Source: Oxytricha trifallax | Lineage: Eukaryota; Ciliophora; Spirotrichea; Sporadotrichida; Oxytrichidae | DNA: 64,000 nt | Assembly: GCA_000711775.1 (NCBI GenBank) | Contig: ARYC01000578.1 | Span: 1-64,000, forward strand | Direction: 5' to 3' | In this document: positions 24,950 through 35,293 of the stretch, in pieces | How the letters are laid out: every line of letters starts with the position of its first letter | Position numbering within the stretch: the stretch's first letter is position 1 | The notes under the pieces: generated by a model | The model's database searches: none | What the model was told of the DNA's origin: nothing | What the model saw: only the letters and a program-made list of their open reading frames with translations | Translations under genes and position numbers: made by a program

Positions 24950-27065
24950 TATATTTTTTTAATAATTTTAAGTTTTAGAATTTGCTCGATTTGCTCTGCA
25001 CTAACAGGCTTTGTAAGAAAATCATCCATTCCAGAGTCAAAGCATTTTTACTTAAAATGATCAGCTGTATAGGCTGTTTAATATAATATATTCATTAAAT
25101 ATATTATCCCAAATTGATAGTATAAAAATTAAATTCCTTATATAATTCAATACAACTTATAATTTTATACTACTAAAACTGTTAAAGCAATTATGAAAAA
25201 TAAGTACACAACTTTAACTAAAATTGAAATTTATAATTTAAATAAGGAAAACTAAACATGGTGGAGATGGAGTGCTGTTTACTCAATAAAATTTGTAAGT
25301 TACAAAAAACAAATCTAAAATAATTATGATTCACCAATAGGTATCCTCCATAGTGGTGTAAGCAGCAGACGATAATTTTGATAGAAAAGAGTTTAGCAAT
25401 AAAGAAATGCTACGTTAAATACAATATTGCAGGAAAATAATAATAAAAATGACAATGCTGTTCTAAGATATTATTTCTGTTCTTGGTAATATTAATACTT
25501 ATAGGGTTAATCATTTTTCATTTAATATAACAGTTTTCCTCTTATTTTTCATAAATTATTGTAGATTTTTGTAATTAATCATTAGATAAAGTGTTCTCAA
25601 ATTGTCTGATTTCTTGAGTCGATTTAAAGCCATCCATAATTGGCATATTGCAGTCCATTAGAATTAATTTATAACCTCCTGCATTTATTTTTGCGCAGTT
25701 TTAATTTTCGCATTCATTTTAATTTTTTAATACTCTCTCTTTAAACAGTTCAAAAGCTAAAAATATAATTATTTTTGTAAACTTCTAGTCCGTGTGTTGC
25801 ATTTTAATAGATTCATAATTAATAATTTAAATATAATAGCTTTGATAAATAATAAGCTTCAAAATAGTTTATACTGCAGAAATTATTTCATTGTAATGAT
25901 ATATTTTTAAATTATTATTTAAATTAAACCCTTAATGTTGCTCTATCAGATTAAAGTCCAAATCTAAGTTCTAGAATCGATTAAATAGTGACTAAATTGA
26001 AAACATTGTCATCTACAACAAGAATTTCGCTTTTCTTTTCGCAAGTACAGCATATATGTGTCAAATTTTAGTCATCTTCTAATTCTGAGTGCTCACTTAT
26101 ATATAATTCATTATTATTATTAGAAATTGAATCTACCTATATTATTTAAAATTAATCTAAATTACTAAAACCAATTTATAGAATTTTACCTGTTTTCAAG
26201 AAAATAAGCAAAGGATTTATAACCAATATTAATATATATTTTCACTATTTTTATGTATAAGATAAAAAAATTAATTATTTATTGAAAATAACGATTTATT
26301 TTTACCTAGACATCAGCTGGATCAACAGCTAGAACCTATTAATTTCTTATATTTTAGTTGTTTTTGCTTTTATGATTGGAACTTAAGATTTTAAAGATGT
26401 TTCTTGGATTATTTATGTCGCAAATATTATTATTGAATTCTTTGATATTTATTTGTAAGTCTCCTTCTGAGATGTCTTGATTGAAGCTTCTTATAATTAA
26501 TGAGATTATAAAGTGATTTCTTATAAATATATTGTATATAAAATGAAATAATATTATTAAAATATTATAGGTTTGTAGCACTTATATAGTTAAGTTATTA
26601 ACTAATAATCACTCTTTTATTTGGTTTAAAAATGAGCCTGTTTTAATTATTTGGTAGTTTAATTGGATATCTCTATTCAATCATTCCAAAAATCTAAAAT
26701 TATAATAATTTTAATTTTAAATAATAACTAAAACATTAAAACTTTTATTTTAGTTTAATAGGGATAATTTTAATTGTATGTTTTTAATAAATTACAATCT
26801 CAATTTTTCATAATAAATAATTAGTTTAATATACTTAAATTTTTACTAAAAAATTAAAGGTTTAAATTCTAATGGATTAGTTGAGGCTTTCAAAGCATAC
26901 ATCTTCTGATTCATTTACAAAATTGCTTCTTTAATCTTCAAATGAATCACTTATTACTTCGCATTTTATTGTAAAAGTGAATTTGGCTCCATTTTGGTAA
27001 TCGTTTTCAATTATAATTTTGCCGCCAAGCATTTCTACTAAGTTTTTGCAGATACCCAGACCAAG
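24950..27065 (-). CDS. Hybrid histidine kinase, C-terminal part: ATPase G2 box, linker, receiver domain
   Basis: Minus strand. Around 27060-26880 it reads [17 protein letters not shown] and FTFTIKCEV, the G2 box and last strands of a GHKL ATPase. A linker follows (26.6-26.1 kb). The receiver (REC) domain starts at about 26040 with [20 protein letters not shown] (acidic pair DD), continues [17 protein letters not shown] (phospho-acceptor Asp) and [12 protein letters not shown], and ends [20 protein letters not shown] (conserved Lys). This is the output half of a hybrid two-component sensor kinase, which would pass phosphate from its His to this Asp. At least four IESs cut the receiver region. 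The remaining kinase boxes are upstream at 38.9-40.2 kb beyond a nest of TBEs. The terminal TGA could not be placed with confidence; the conserved domain ends near 24970. Confidence 0.85.
25079..25183 (-). other. IES in receiver domain, pointer CTGTT
   Basis: An AT-rich segment of 105 bp is bounded by direct repeats CTGTT (25074-25078 and 25179-25183). Keeping one copy joins ATTGCTTTAACAG to CCTATACAGCTGATC and yields [10 protein letters not shown], the conserved Thr/Ala strand of REC domains. Confidence 0.8.
25195..25559 (-). other. IES in receiver domain, pointer AATTAT
   Basis: A segment of 365 bp sits between AATTAT copies at 25189-25194 and 25554-25559. Removing it with one copy joins KSTI to IALTAY. 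The paralogous fragment at 51.36 kb has these codons contiguous, confirming the boundary. The segment holds a plus-strand coding-like patch (25330-25440). Confidence 0.8.
25330..25440 (+). other. Coding-like patch nested in an IES
   Basis: Inside the 365-bp IES the plus strand reads [18 protein letters not shown] and then [15 protein letters not shown], with base composition less AT-rich than its surroundings. A second patch at 25258-25300 gives [12 protein letters not shown]. These could be a micronuclear gene segment (MDS) of another locus lying within this IES, as happens in spirotrich germlines, or chance. No family recognised. Confidence 0.25.
25759..25783 (-). other. 25-bp IES, pointer AG
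   Basis: Removing 25 bases between CT copies (25757-25758 and 25782-25783 on the plus strand; AG on the coding strand) joins GLE to AFELFKERV in frame. A GT-AG intron reading would break the frame. The paralogue at 51.57 kb has an equally long, diverged insertion at the same place. Confidence 0.7.
25801..25941 (-). other. IES in receiver domain, pointer TGTTGC
   Basis: TGTTGC occurs at 25795-25800 and 25936-25941. Keeping one copy joins LRFGLQSDRAT to HGLE, restoring the expected REC alpha1-beta2 region. The 141-bp segment is AT-rich and non-coding. Confidence 0.8.
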
Positions 27066-27950
27066 GCCTATTCTAAAAAACCAAAACCCCTTCATCATAT
27101 TTATTTGTAATTTGACTTTAAAAGAATATTGAGGATACTATTTTCATTGAGTTAAATTGCATAATTTTCAAAGATTTTGATATATTTATTATGATTTTCT
27201 TTGTAAAATTATTATAGGTTTCAAAAGTTTTATATCTACTAATAAAAATTTAGAATCATGATCATGATTTAAATTTATAAAGTTTATAAATTTGAATTGT
27301 TTAGCTCTATCATATTTTAATAGATAATTTTATTAATTTTAATTATAAATATACTTATAATCCTGAGAAAAAGTGACATTATAAATAATTTAATTATAAA
27401 TATTAAGATTCAAGAACTATTTATAGGGAAATTAATTTATGGTGAAAAGTTTCTAATTAAAGAGAGCTGCTTTAAATTCAGCTTTTAATTATCGTGTAAA
27501 TTTAATATATCAATATATTAAGATAAATATTATTCTAATAATTAATAAAATATAAATACATTTATTCTATATTTGGAAATAAAATTTGCTAAAAAATAAA
27601 AAATAAAATCTTTTAAAATTTTATGAGAATATCTAGATAATTATCAAATAAATTGATTTAGGAAAACTTAATGTCAATAATATTCAGAGATTTTAGAATT
27701 TATTAGCAGGTATAATATGGATTTATAATTATTTGCAATAAGTTCTATAAAATAATACTTAATTTGCCATTATATATTTTAGGAGGTCTACTAATTGCAT
27801 TACATTTAAATAAGATGTAGAGATTAATTAAAAAGCAAATTTGGATTATTTAATTTATAAATATATACTCAAAACCCCAAAACCCCTTAATGAGGTTTAT
27901 AAGTGTTTTGATTTGTAGGGAGTTTGTTAGGGGTTGGGGTAATTAATTAA

Positions 27951-28125
27951 ATGCGAGACAAAAATTACAAGCTTTTGGGGTCTATATATGATGAAGAGTA
28001 TATAGATTTATTGTTCAAACTACGATGTGGATGTGGCATATACAGTGAATAAGTAAAACCAGTACTCAATTATAAGTCAATTTCACTGCTCTTAAAGGTA
28101 AGTCCATCAACTGTTCGCTCCCACT
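27951..28125 (+). pseudogene. TBE-B1 transposase, N-terminal 58 codons
   Basis: The frame is open from ATG 27951 (MRDKNYKLLGSIYDEEYIDL ... LLLKVSPSTVRSH). It holds the predicted N-terminal helix-turn-helix region of the TBE '42-kDa' DDE transposase, with no lesion. It stops abruptly where TBE-A1 begins at 28126. The middle of the gene, including all catalytic residues, is absent from the window; only its last codons survive at 35395-35430. Confidence 0.8.
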
Positions 28126-28274
28126 CAAAACCCCAAAACCCCTTCAGTAGTTTGATTGATAAAATTAGACTATTAGTGCATACTTTATTCGGGTATTAAT
28201 AGGGTTTATGTAGGGGTTTAATGTTTAAATATTAGTAGTTTTAGCGAGTATAACAAGCGAGTTTTTAAGATATC

Positions 28275-29707
28275 TCACACAAACATAAGCTTAGTGTCAT
28301 TTGGCAGTTCTCTGAATTTTATCTTTCTAAGATGATGTTTGATTGTTTCTATTGTTTGTTAATTCTCTTAGCTTGGCTTGATAATAGTTGAGTATGCAAG
28401 TTCTCTGAGACCTCCATTTATTTTATTTTTATCGAGATATTGTTTGATTCTTTGCTTAGAATCTCTCTCACCCCTGCAGCTAAAGTAATCGTTTCTTGGC
28501 ATGTCGCTCTCTATTATTATTACTGCTAGAGCCCAGATATCCCATTAAGTGTCTCCATCTCTCCAATCCTCTCTCTCTGGGAAATATCCAGGAGTGCCGT
28601 ATACATTTCCTTATGCAGAGGCTTGCACTCTATGAGCTCTGTTGAAGTCTATAATATAAACTCTAAAAGAGGCTGAAAGTTCAACATGATATTCTCTGGC
28701 TTTAAGTCTCTATGAACATAACCTAGCTTGTGAAGCTCTTCAATCCCCTCAACTATCTGCTAAACTATCTAGCCAATTTATTTCTGACATCTATTTTCAG
28801 ATAAGAATTCTCTGTAAGTCATTTCAAGTAGATGAAGCCTGAAGGCTACATGATCTTTACCAAGTAAAAGAGCATCAAGCTAGATGATATGCCTGCACTC
28901 ATTTAACTTTGTCTTTTAAAGAGCATAATACTCATTTGGAACTTGTCATCAGCAAGGAAGTAATTGAATGGATATATCTTGTAAGCATATTAGTCATCAG
29001 TAATGACTCTTCTCTATTTTTTCTTCAAGAGTAAGGTAGCTTTCTAGGCAAGAATCTAAGTCAATAATTTTTAATATAGGAATCTTCATTGCCTCTATTT
29101 TAACCATGATTTTATTGATCTCAGAGACTGGAAAGTTCTTGACTGCTTTCTTCATTTTTACTTAATTCTAGACTTCAACTCTAAAAGACTCCACTGGGTT
29201 TCTTGAACTTCTCTTTTAGAGGAATCTATTCCCTGTAGGTTCATGAATAAAGAAAAACTTAAATTGTGCTTTTTCTTTAAGTGCACTTTGAGGTCTCTAG
29301 TATGAGAATATGGCTTCTCACAGAACTCACAGACATACTTCCCATCTTTCTTTTAATGCTTGAGATATAACCTTGGCATATCGTTGTGTATATCTCTCAG
29401 TGTCTCTTATAAGTTGAATTGTAAGGGAAACTTTATTGCATTCTTTGCATTAATAGTCAACTTTGGCTGGTATTTATTAATGCTCTATAACTAGTTGTTT
29501 AACCTCCTCCTCAATCTGCAAAGCTTATTTGATAACCTCCTACTTAACTTATATTTAAATATCAAAACTAGACTGGTCAAAGTTGTCATAAGTAGACTCC
29601 CACTGAGTACAAGCGTCTCTGGTCTCTACTTTTCTTGGTTGCTGGAATGATAACTTTGATTAACTTTACCCAAGTAATGCCGCTCTTCTCAAAAGGTTAG
29701 CGCTCAT
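28275..29707 (-). pseudogene. TBE-A1 57-kDa protein: zinc finger plus kinase-like domain
   Basis: ATG at 29707 (MSANLLRRAALLGQ) to TGA 28275-28277. The N-terminal third has Cys/His zinc-finger remnants (DYQCKECNKV; CEFCEKPYSH-like sequence near 29325). The C-terminal half matches a protein-kinase catalytic loop and substrate region (Leu-Lys-Pro-Glu-Asn-Ile-Met, IDFNRA-like in place of DFG, EREDWRDGDTQWDIWALA). The length (1433 bp) is not a multiple of three. Compared with TBE-A3 it lacks about 18 bases near 28938 and has other small indels, so it is probably not functional as it stands. Role in TBEs unknown; the family is defined by this domain pairing. It diverges from the 22-kDa gene across a repeat-rich spacer. 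Confidence 0.75.
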
Positions 29708-30309
29708 TTTAGTTTGCTGATATATTTTATTATAATAATGATAAAATCTTTTTTTTTTTATTTTTTTTATAATAATGATAAAATATACCTTAATAAACTA
29801 TAATAGTAGAGTATAAGACACTCTGGTAGATTCTTTGCTGAGAGGTAAGAAAATTAACTAACCATAAAAGACTGTAAGTTGACATATTTTATGAGAATTT
29901 TATACATTTTAGTAAATTAAAATACTCCTAATGAAGTTTTGTTTCTCTAGGAGGTCCTCCAAATCAAGTTTGAACTTAATTTGGAGGTAAAGTTATTAAA
30001 CATTTTTAAATTTAATATGCTCCTAATTAAGTTTTAACCTTAAAATTTAACTCCTAATAAAGTTTGAACTTAATTTGGAGGACCTCCTAAAATAATTAAA
30101 CATTATTAGGAGCAATTTAATGGAGAAAGTTTGATAAAAATGGAAATCAATCTGTGAAACTTGGAGCAAGTTTTTCAATGCTTCTCCGTATATCTTTTCA
30201 AGGTTGACCTCCAGTAGGTCCTCCCTATTTAGTAGTAAGATTTTAATAAACTTAGAATGGATATCCATAATTTTAAATTTCATTAACATTTCTAGAAAGA
30301 GGAAGCAAG
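29708..30309. promoter_or_regulatory. TBE-A1 divergent spacer with palindromic CTCCTAATNAAGTTT motifs
   Basis: This spacer lies between the divergent 57-kDa and 22-kDa starts. It holds an array (29925-30115) of related motifs: CTCCTAATGAAGTTTT, AGGAGGTCCTCCAAAT, TTGAACTTAATTTGGAGG, CTCCTAATTAAGTTTT, and GGAGGACCTCCTAAA. Several are self-complementary. Position and repetition suggest a bidirectional promoter or protein-binding array. Function is inferred. Confidence 0.45.
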
Positions 30310-31100
30310 ATGGAGTCTATGAATGATGCAATGAAGAGAATTTAATCTCAAGATTTAATAGGAAAATTTCGAAGTAAAGAGGACCTTTATAGATATTTGG
30401 TATAGCAAGGTAAATTCTTAAGTAAGATTAATAAATCCATTATAGTTGGATTGTTCTTGCCAACTTAGGAGGGAACTAAAATCTCATTCTTAAAAGCCTT
30501 ACTTAGTGAAGAGAAAAAAGCTTTTAAGTCTAATGAAATTAGGATGATAGAGATACCTAACTACCCTGAAATATCAGTGACAAACCTATATGACGATGCT
30601 ATGAGTGATCCAGAAGTGGCTATCTACCTTCCATCAAAGCTACAGCTCTCAAATAAGTTGCCAGAGAGAAACTTCTTCTTTGGTGTTCTTGCAACTCTGA
30701 AACCTGAGTACTTAAATGAAGTTATTTAAGAAGCTCATAAGAAACGCTACAGCATCTCTCCTGAAGAAAAAGAGAAGCAAGGTATTAAAATAAGTGACAC
30801 CTGGCTGTAGGAACTTCAAAAGCATTCTTTCATCTCAAGTAAGCTTAGTCTTCTAACTTTATAGAAAAATCTGGTACTACTATATGCTTGATGAAAGTGC
30901 GCAGCAAATTAAACAGAGAGAGAAAGTCTCAAGTAATGGATGAATTGAGTAAGAGGCTCTTCAAAGATTTATAAAAGCCAGAAGAGATGAACATAGATGC
31001 AGGAGCTGGCACTAAGAGAAGAAACATAGGCCCAAGCAAGCCTTAAGAGGAAGAAAAGAAAGAGAAGCCAAATCCCTTTACGGGCAAATTTAATATGTGA
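30310..31100 (+). CDS. TBE-A1 22-kDa-type ORF, intact with one 26-nt intron
   Basis: ATG 30310 to TGA 31098-31100. After removal of intron 30839-30864 the frame is 255 codons with no stop: MESMNDAMKRIQSQDLIGKF, GLFLPTQEGTKISFLKALLS, ERNFFFGVLATLKPEYLNEV, the splice junction ISKKSGTTICLMK, and a Lys/Glu-rich tail ending FTGKFNM. It corresponds to the second TBE ORF, called 22 kDa in the literature although this version is longer. Function unknown; no enzyme motif seen. The C-terminal GAGTKRRN segment is basic. It converges on the transposase with only six bases between the two stop codons. It is the best-preserved copy of this gene in the window. Confidence 0.85.
30839..30864 (+). other. 26-nt intron in the TBE 22-kDa gene
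   Basis: GTAAGCTTAGTC...ACTTTATAG. The TBE-B1 copy (35672-35697, minus), the TBE-B2 copy and the TBE-C1 copy (around 33174) have a GT...TAG segment of the same length at the same codon; all four give the same in-frame junction. TBE-A3 has lost the GT donor. Confidence 0.75.
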
Positions 31101-31106
31101 ACTTAT

Positions 31107-32140
31107 TCATTCGCTTAAATCTAAAACTTATTTATAAACACAAAATCTCCCTTCTCTTGCACATACTTTAGCTTTATCATCGCTGACTCTCTTATCAGCA
31201 CTCTTAATAAAATCTAGTGTATCTATCTTCAAGTCGTGCATCAAGTGATAGAGCAGCAATTTCTTATAATGACCTTTTCAATAACCTCCAATATAATTCA
31301 ATTCCATTGAACTAAGGGCTGTAAGGAACATTAAATACAGGTGTTATGTTTAGCCTTTCATATTCCTTCCTTGAGTCTTTAGTTTTATGAACTGACAAGT
31401 TATCAATGAATAGAATAATCTTTCAATCAGCGTACTTATCTCTGAGTTATTGCAAGAACTTAATATATTATTCAGTCTTTATAGAACGAGGGTGAATAAC
31501 ATAAGTCTCTAGGCCACTATCTTCACTGATTCCACCAAGGATTGCATGAGTTTATATCTTAACCTTTTAGTCATAAACTTCTATACCAAGACCTTGATAT
31601 AAAGGTATTGAATGTAAATACAGTTTCATCAGCATGTATGGACTTTATATTATGCTCTAAAGCCCTCTGCATTTAATCGAATATGTAATTTAAATTAGTC
31701 TTATAAAATTTAACATTAAAGTCAATCACTCTCTTTATGCTATTGACTGTCTTGTTAGATATTCCATTCTCTTTATATATTTTAGCTATCGATTAAGCAG
31801 ATATGTGAAGCTCAGGAAATTGGCGATGAAACATCACAGCCCATTAGGCAAGAGAGAAATGAGCCCTGCTTTTAAGAGTCTTATCATTTATAAGATAGTC
31901 TATATGATGAAGCTAAAATTTTAAGGGTCTCTTAGGCTTAGAATTAAGAAGCTATCTCTTTAAATTCAATGCTAATAGACAGTGAGACCTCACAGTTGAT
32001 GGAGATTTATGGAGTATCCTTGCTATAGACGTATAATTCAGATTAGGCTTGAGTTATTAACTATATTCATCACATCCATATCGCTACTTAAACAATAAAT
32101 CTATATACTCACTGTCATAAACTGACCCCAAACCTCGCAT
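31107..32140 (-). pseudogene. TBE-A1 DDE transposase (42-kDa ORF)
   Basis: ATG at 32140 (MRGLGSVYDSEYIDLLFKQ) to TGA 31107-31109. The N-terminal half holds an HTH region (ARILHKSPSTVRSHCLLALN). The catalytic core has IHADETVFTFNTFI (first Asp). The region of the second Asp and the Glu follows (FVNNLSVHKTKD-like; NPWIEYIGGYW-like positions). The length (1034 bp) is not a multiple of three. Compared with TBE-A2 and A3 it lacks about 17 bases near 31583 and has an extra T near 31278, so the frame is broken. It belongs to the TBE transposases of the Tc1/mariner-IS630 superfamily, implicated in germline DNA elimination in Oxytricha. Confidence 0.82.
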
Positions 32141-32282
32141 ATACTCACTTAAAATACTAATATTTAAACATTAAACCCCTACATAAACCCTATTAAAACC
32201 CTAATAAAGTATGCACTAATAGTCTACTTCTATCAATCAAAAACTCAATCAAACTACTGAAAGGGTTTTGGGGTTTTGATTC

Positions 32283-32470
32283 AGGTTGGTACTGGTACCA
32301 ATTAGGTTTTGAACCATTTTGGAACTTTTCCATTAAAACCTCATTAGTTTAAAAATAGGTACTAATTAAGTTTTGGTACTATTAAATTGGAACCAATTAA
32401 ATTTAAACGAATATAGTACCGGTACTAATTCAATTTAAACAATTTTAGTACTAATTTAATGGAACTAAAT
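32283..32470. promoter_or_regulatory. TBE-C1 spacer array of GGTACTAATTAAGTTTTGGTAC-like palindromes
   Basis: Repeats of the form GGTAC(C/T)AATTA followed by TTTTG(A/G)(A)CC occur at 32289-32322, 32351-32376 and 32411-32440. Several are imperfect palindromes. They occupy the same place as the differently spelled arrays in subfamilies A and B. Confidence 0.45.
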
Positions 32471-32648
32471 TTATAAAAATGGAGCTCCATCTCTGAAGTT
32501 TTTTGCAGCTTCTGCCAGCTTTCTCCACGTATCCTTACCAGGTTGACCTCCTATAAGATGCCCATATTTAATACTAAGATTTTAAGCAGTAAGATCCAGA
32601 ACTCTATTTATTAAAATTTGAAATTCAATAAGAAGAGAAGGAACAAGG

Positions 32649-33429
32649 ATGGAATCTCTAAGTACTGCAATGAAGAGAGTTGAAGCTTAAGAAATGATCT
32701 CAAGATTTAAAAGCAAGGAAGATCTCTATCGATACCTTACTCAGCATGGTAAGCATGTGACATATACTTAATCATATACTATAGTCGGTTTATTCCTTCC
32801 AACGATGGAAGGTACCAAAATCTCATTCTTAAAAGCGATACTCTGTGATGAGAAGAAAGCCTTCAATAACAATGAAATTAAGTTGATAGGAATACCAAAC
32901 TACCCAGAGAATTCAGTCACTAATCTCTACGAGGATGCGATGAAAGATGAAGAGTTCTTCCTACCAAGAAACAACTCTCTAACAAACTTCTAGAAAGGAG
33001 CTTATTCTTTGGAGTTCTTGGCACTTTAAGAGAGAGCTATCTCAGAGAGATCATTGAAGAAGCTCACAAAAAACGCTACTCTATTTCTCCTGAAGATTAA
33101 AAGAAGCAAGGCATACTAATAAGCGAGACCTTGCTTGTGGAACTTAAGAATCATCCATATCTCTCTAGTAAGCTTTTACACATTACTTTTTAGGGAAACC
33201 TGGAACTGGTATATTCCTAATGAAAGAACATGCAAAGGTTCACAGAGAAAGAAAGTCATAGACTATTCATGAAGTGAGCAAGAGACTTTATAAAGATTTT
33301 TAAAAGCCAGATGAAATGAACATAGATGCAGGAGCTGGCACTAAGAGAAGAAATATGGGCCCAAGCAAGCAATAAGAAGAGGAGAAGAAGGAGAAGCCTA
33401 ATCCCTTTCTGGGTTAATTTAATATGTGA
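32649..33429 (+). pseudogene. TBE-C1 22-kDa-type ORF, frameshifted
   Basis: ATG 32649 to TGA 33427-33429. It reads MESLSTAMKRVEAQEMISRF, GLFLPTMEGTKISFLKAIL, and an intron of 26 nt near 33174 joining YLS-R-KPGTGIFLMKEHAK. The unspliced length minus intron is not a multiple of three. The disruption lies around 32965-33000, where the family sequence LPSKLQLSNKLPERNFFFG is reduced to a shortened, shifted version. It converges on the transposase stop at 33436. Confidence 0.7.
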
Positions 33430-33435
33430 ACTTAT

Positions 33436-35293
33436 TCATTCATTTAAATCTAATACTTATTTATAAATATTCATTCTTCCTTCTCTCGCACAAACTGTTG
33501 TCTTATCTATGCTTACTCTCTTGCAGCTACTCTGAATCAAGTCTACTGTATCGATGGGCAAGTCAAGGATAAGGTGATACAGCAGCAGTTTCTTGGAGTG
33601 AGTCTTAATTTAACTCCAGTAGAATTAAAGTCAATATAGCCATGTAAGATGAGGAAATTATTAATAATCAAGATTTAAATATGATTTTTAATCGTTCTTG
33701 CTCTACTTTTAGGTATTTAAGTCTCCATATTCAACTTTTCCATCATCAAGTCAACTTTAATGATTCTTGTTAAAAAAGTCAAAAACATTCGCGTTTGGTT
33801 CTCTACATTTTCAGCATCAGTAAGCAACACTTTAAAGTTGAGGTTGTTGAAACCTCAGGCTCAGCTATGTTTTTTCATGCTACATCGAAGATACTGTAGA
33901 AGCTGAATACTCCATTTTATTCACTGAAAATTTAATAAATTAGAGATGTTTGATAAATTAAATAAAACAGATTAAGACTTTTTAAGTTTTAATGATTGAT
34001 GATTAAATTTTTCACTAATAAATTTAGTTTATAGATAATTTTTAATAGGAATGTCTTAATTAATTTTAAACTGATATTTATTAATTAAGACTTAGTTTAA
34101 TTTAATTTATCAAACATCTCTAATTTATTAAATTTTCAGTGAATAAAATGGAGTATTCAGCTTCAACAGTATCTTCGATGTAGCATGAAAAAACATAGCT
34201 GTGCCTGAGGTTTCAACAACCTGAACTTTAAAGTGGTGCTTACTGATGCTGAAAATATAGAGAACCAAACGCGAATGTTTTTGACTTTTTTAACAAGAAT
34301 CATTAAAGTTGACTTGATGATGAAAAAGTTGAAAATGGAGACTTAAATACCTAAAAGTAGAGCAAGAACGATTAAAAATCATATTTAAATCTTGATTATT
34401 AATAATTTCCTAATCTTAAATGGCTATATTGACTTTAGATTCCATTAAACTGTGGGCTATAGGGAACGTTATATACATGAGTTATGTTTAACTCTTCATA
34501 AGCTCTCTTAGACTATTTAGTCTTATGAACTGAGAGGTTGTCAACAAACAGAATTATATCCTAATCGTTGTATCAATCTCTCAACTTATGTACTACTCTC
34601 GCTTAATAGAGCAAGGATGAATAACATAACTTTCTAAGCCAGAGTCTTCACTAATACCTGCTAAAATTCCATGGGTTACAATATTTACTTTCTAATCGTA
34701 GACTTCTATATTATCATACTTCTTATACCAATACTTATTCATAAAGGTTTTGAAGGTAAACACAGCTCCATCAGCGTGTATGAACTTGATGTTATTTGTA
34801 ATAGCTCTCTGCATTTAATCATATATAAAGTTTAAATTATTACTATAAAATGGAACTGTAAAATCAATTCCTCTCTTCATTCTGTTGACAGTCTTGAAAT
34901 TAATGCCATTTCTGTTATATATTAGCTATAGTTTAAGGAGAGATAAGAATGTCAGGAAACTTGCGATGAAACATGACATCTCTTTAGTCAAGAGGAAAGT
35001 GAGCCCAATACTATAATGTCTTAGAGTCACAGAGTTAGTCATTATGGGTCTGAGGAACTTTTAGTTTTTTGCAGGATGTTTTCAAGAGCCTGAGTTATAA
35101 TGCTAAACAGCTAGAAGGCAATAATACCTAACAGTTGAGGCACTCTTGCTTAGGAGTCTTGTATGGCTGTATAATTTAGCACTGGTTTGACTTAGTCTAT
35201 ATTAATACTTGTACCATACCAAAGTTAAAGCAGTAAATCTAAATATTACTCATCATAAATAGACGCTAAACTTCGCTAATTTCTATTTCTCAT
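33436..35293 (-). pseudogene. TBE-C1 transposase, interrupted by a palindromic insertion
   Basis: ATG at 35293 (MRNRNQRSLASIYDEQYLDL) to TGA 33436-33438. Family sequence is readable on both sides of an 821-bp palindrome at 33622-34442, which splits the C-terminal catalytic region near the position of the Glu. Further indels are present (compare 34680-34760 with TBE-A2). The N-terminal half closely resembles the TBE-C2 transposase at 62479. Confidence 0.75.
33622..34442. repeat. 821-bp palindrome inserted in TBE-C1 transposase
   Basis: Arms of about 340-350 bp (33622-33965 and 34105-34442) are near-perfect inverted repeats. The termini are GAATTAAAGTCAATATAGCC and its complement with one extra base. 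The centre (about 33970-34100) is AT-rich and also partly self-complementary. The transposase sequence resumes directly on both sides. No open frame of note. This looks like a foldback/MITE-type element that landed in a TBE. Confidence 0.85.

Larger units (their letters stand above)
28126..32278. mobile_element. TBE-A1: complete subfamily-A telomere-bearing element, 4153 bp
   Basis: It starts CAAAACCCCAAAACCCC and ends GGGGTTTTGGGGTTTTG, with inverted terminal repeats of at least 100 bp (CAGTAGTTTGATTGA ... TTTATGTAGGGGTTTAATG). It carries 57-kDa (-), 22-kDa (+) and transposase (-) genes in standard order. Flanking triplets differ: ACT on the left, ATT on the right. Both fit ANT but are not a duplication, so the element is probably a recombinant of two insertions (see findings). 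Confidence 0.9.

Noticed and set aside
25801..25941. Interpretation of the receiver-domain interruptions as introns
   Set aside because: They lack GT-AG ends in the phase that restores the protein, whereas direct repeats (TGTTGC, AATTAT, CTGTT, AG) at their ends do restore it.
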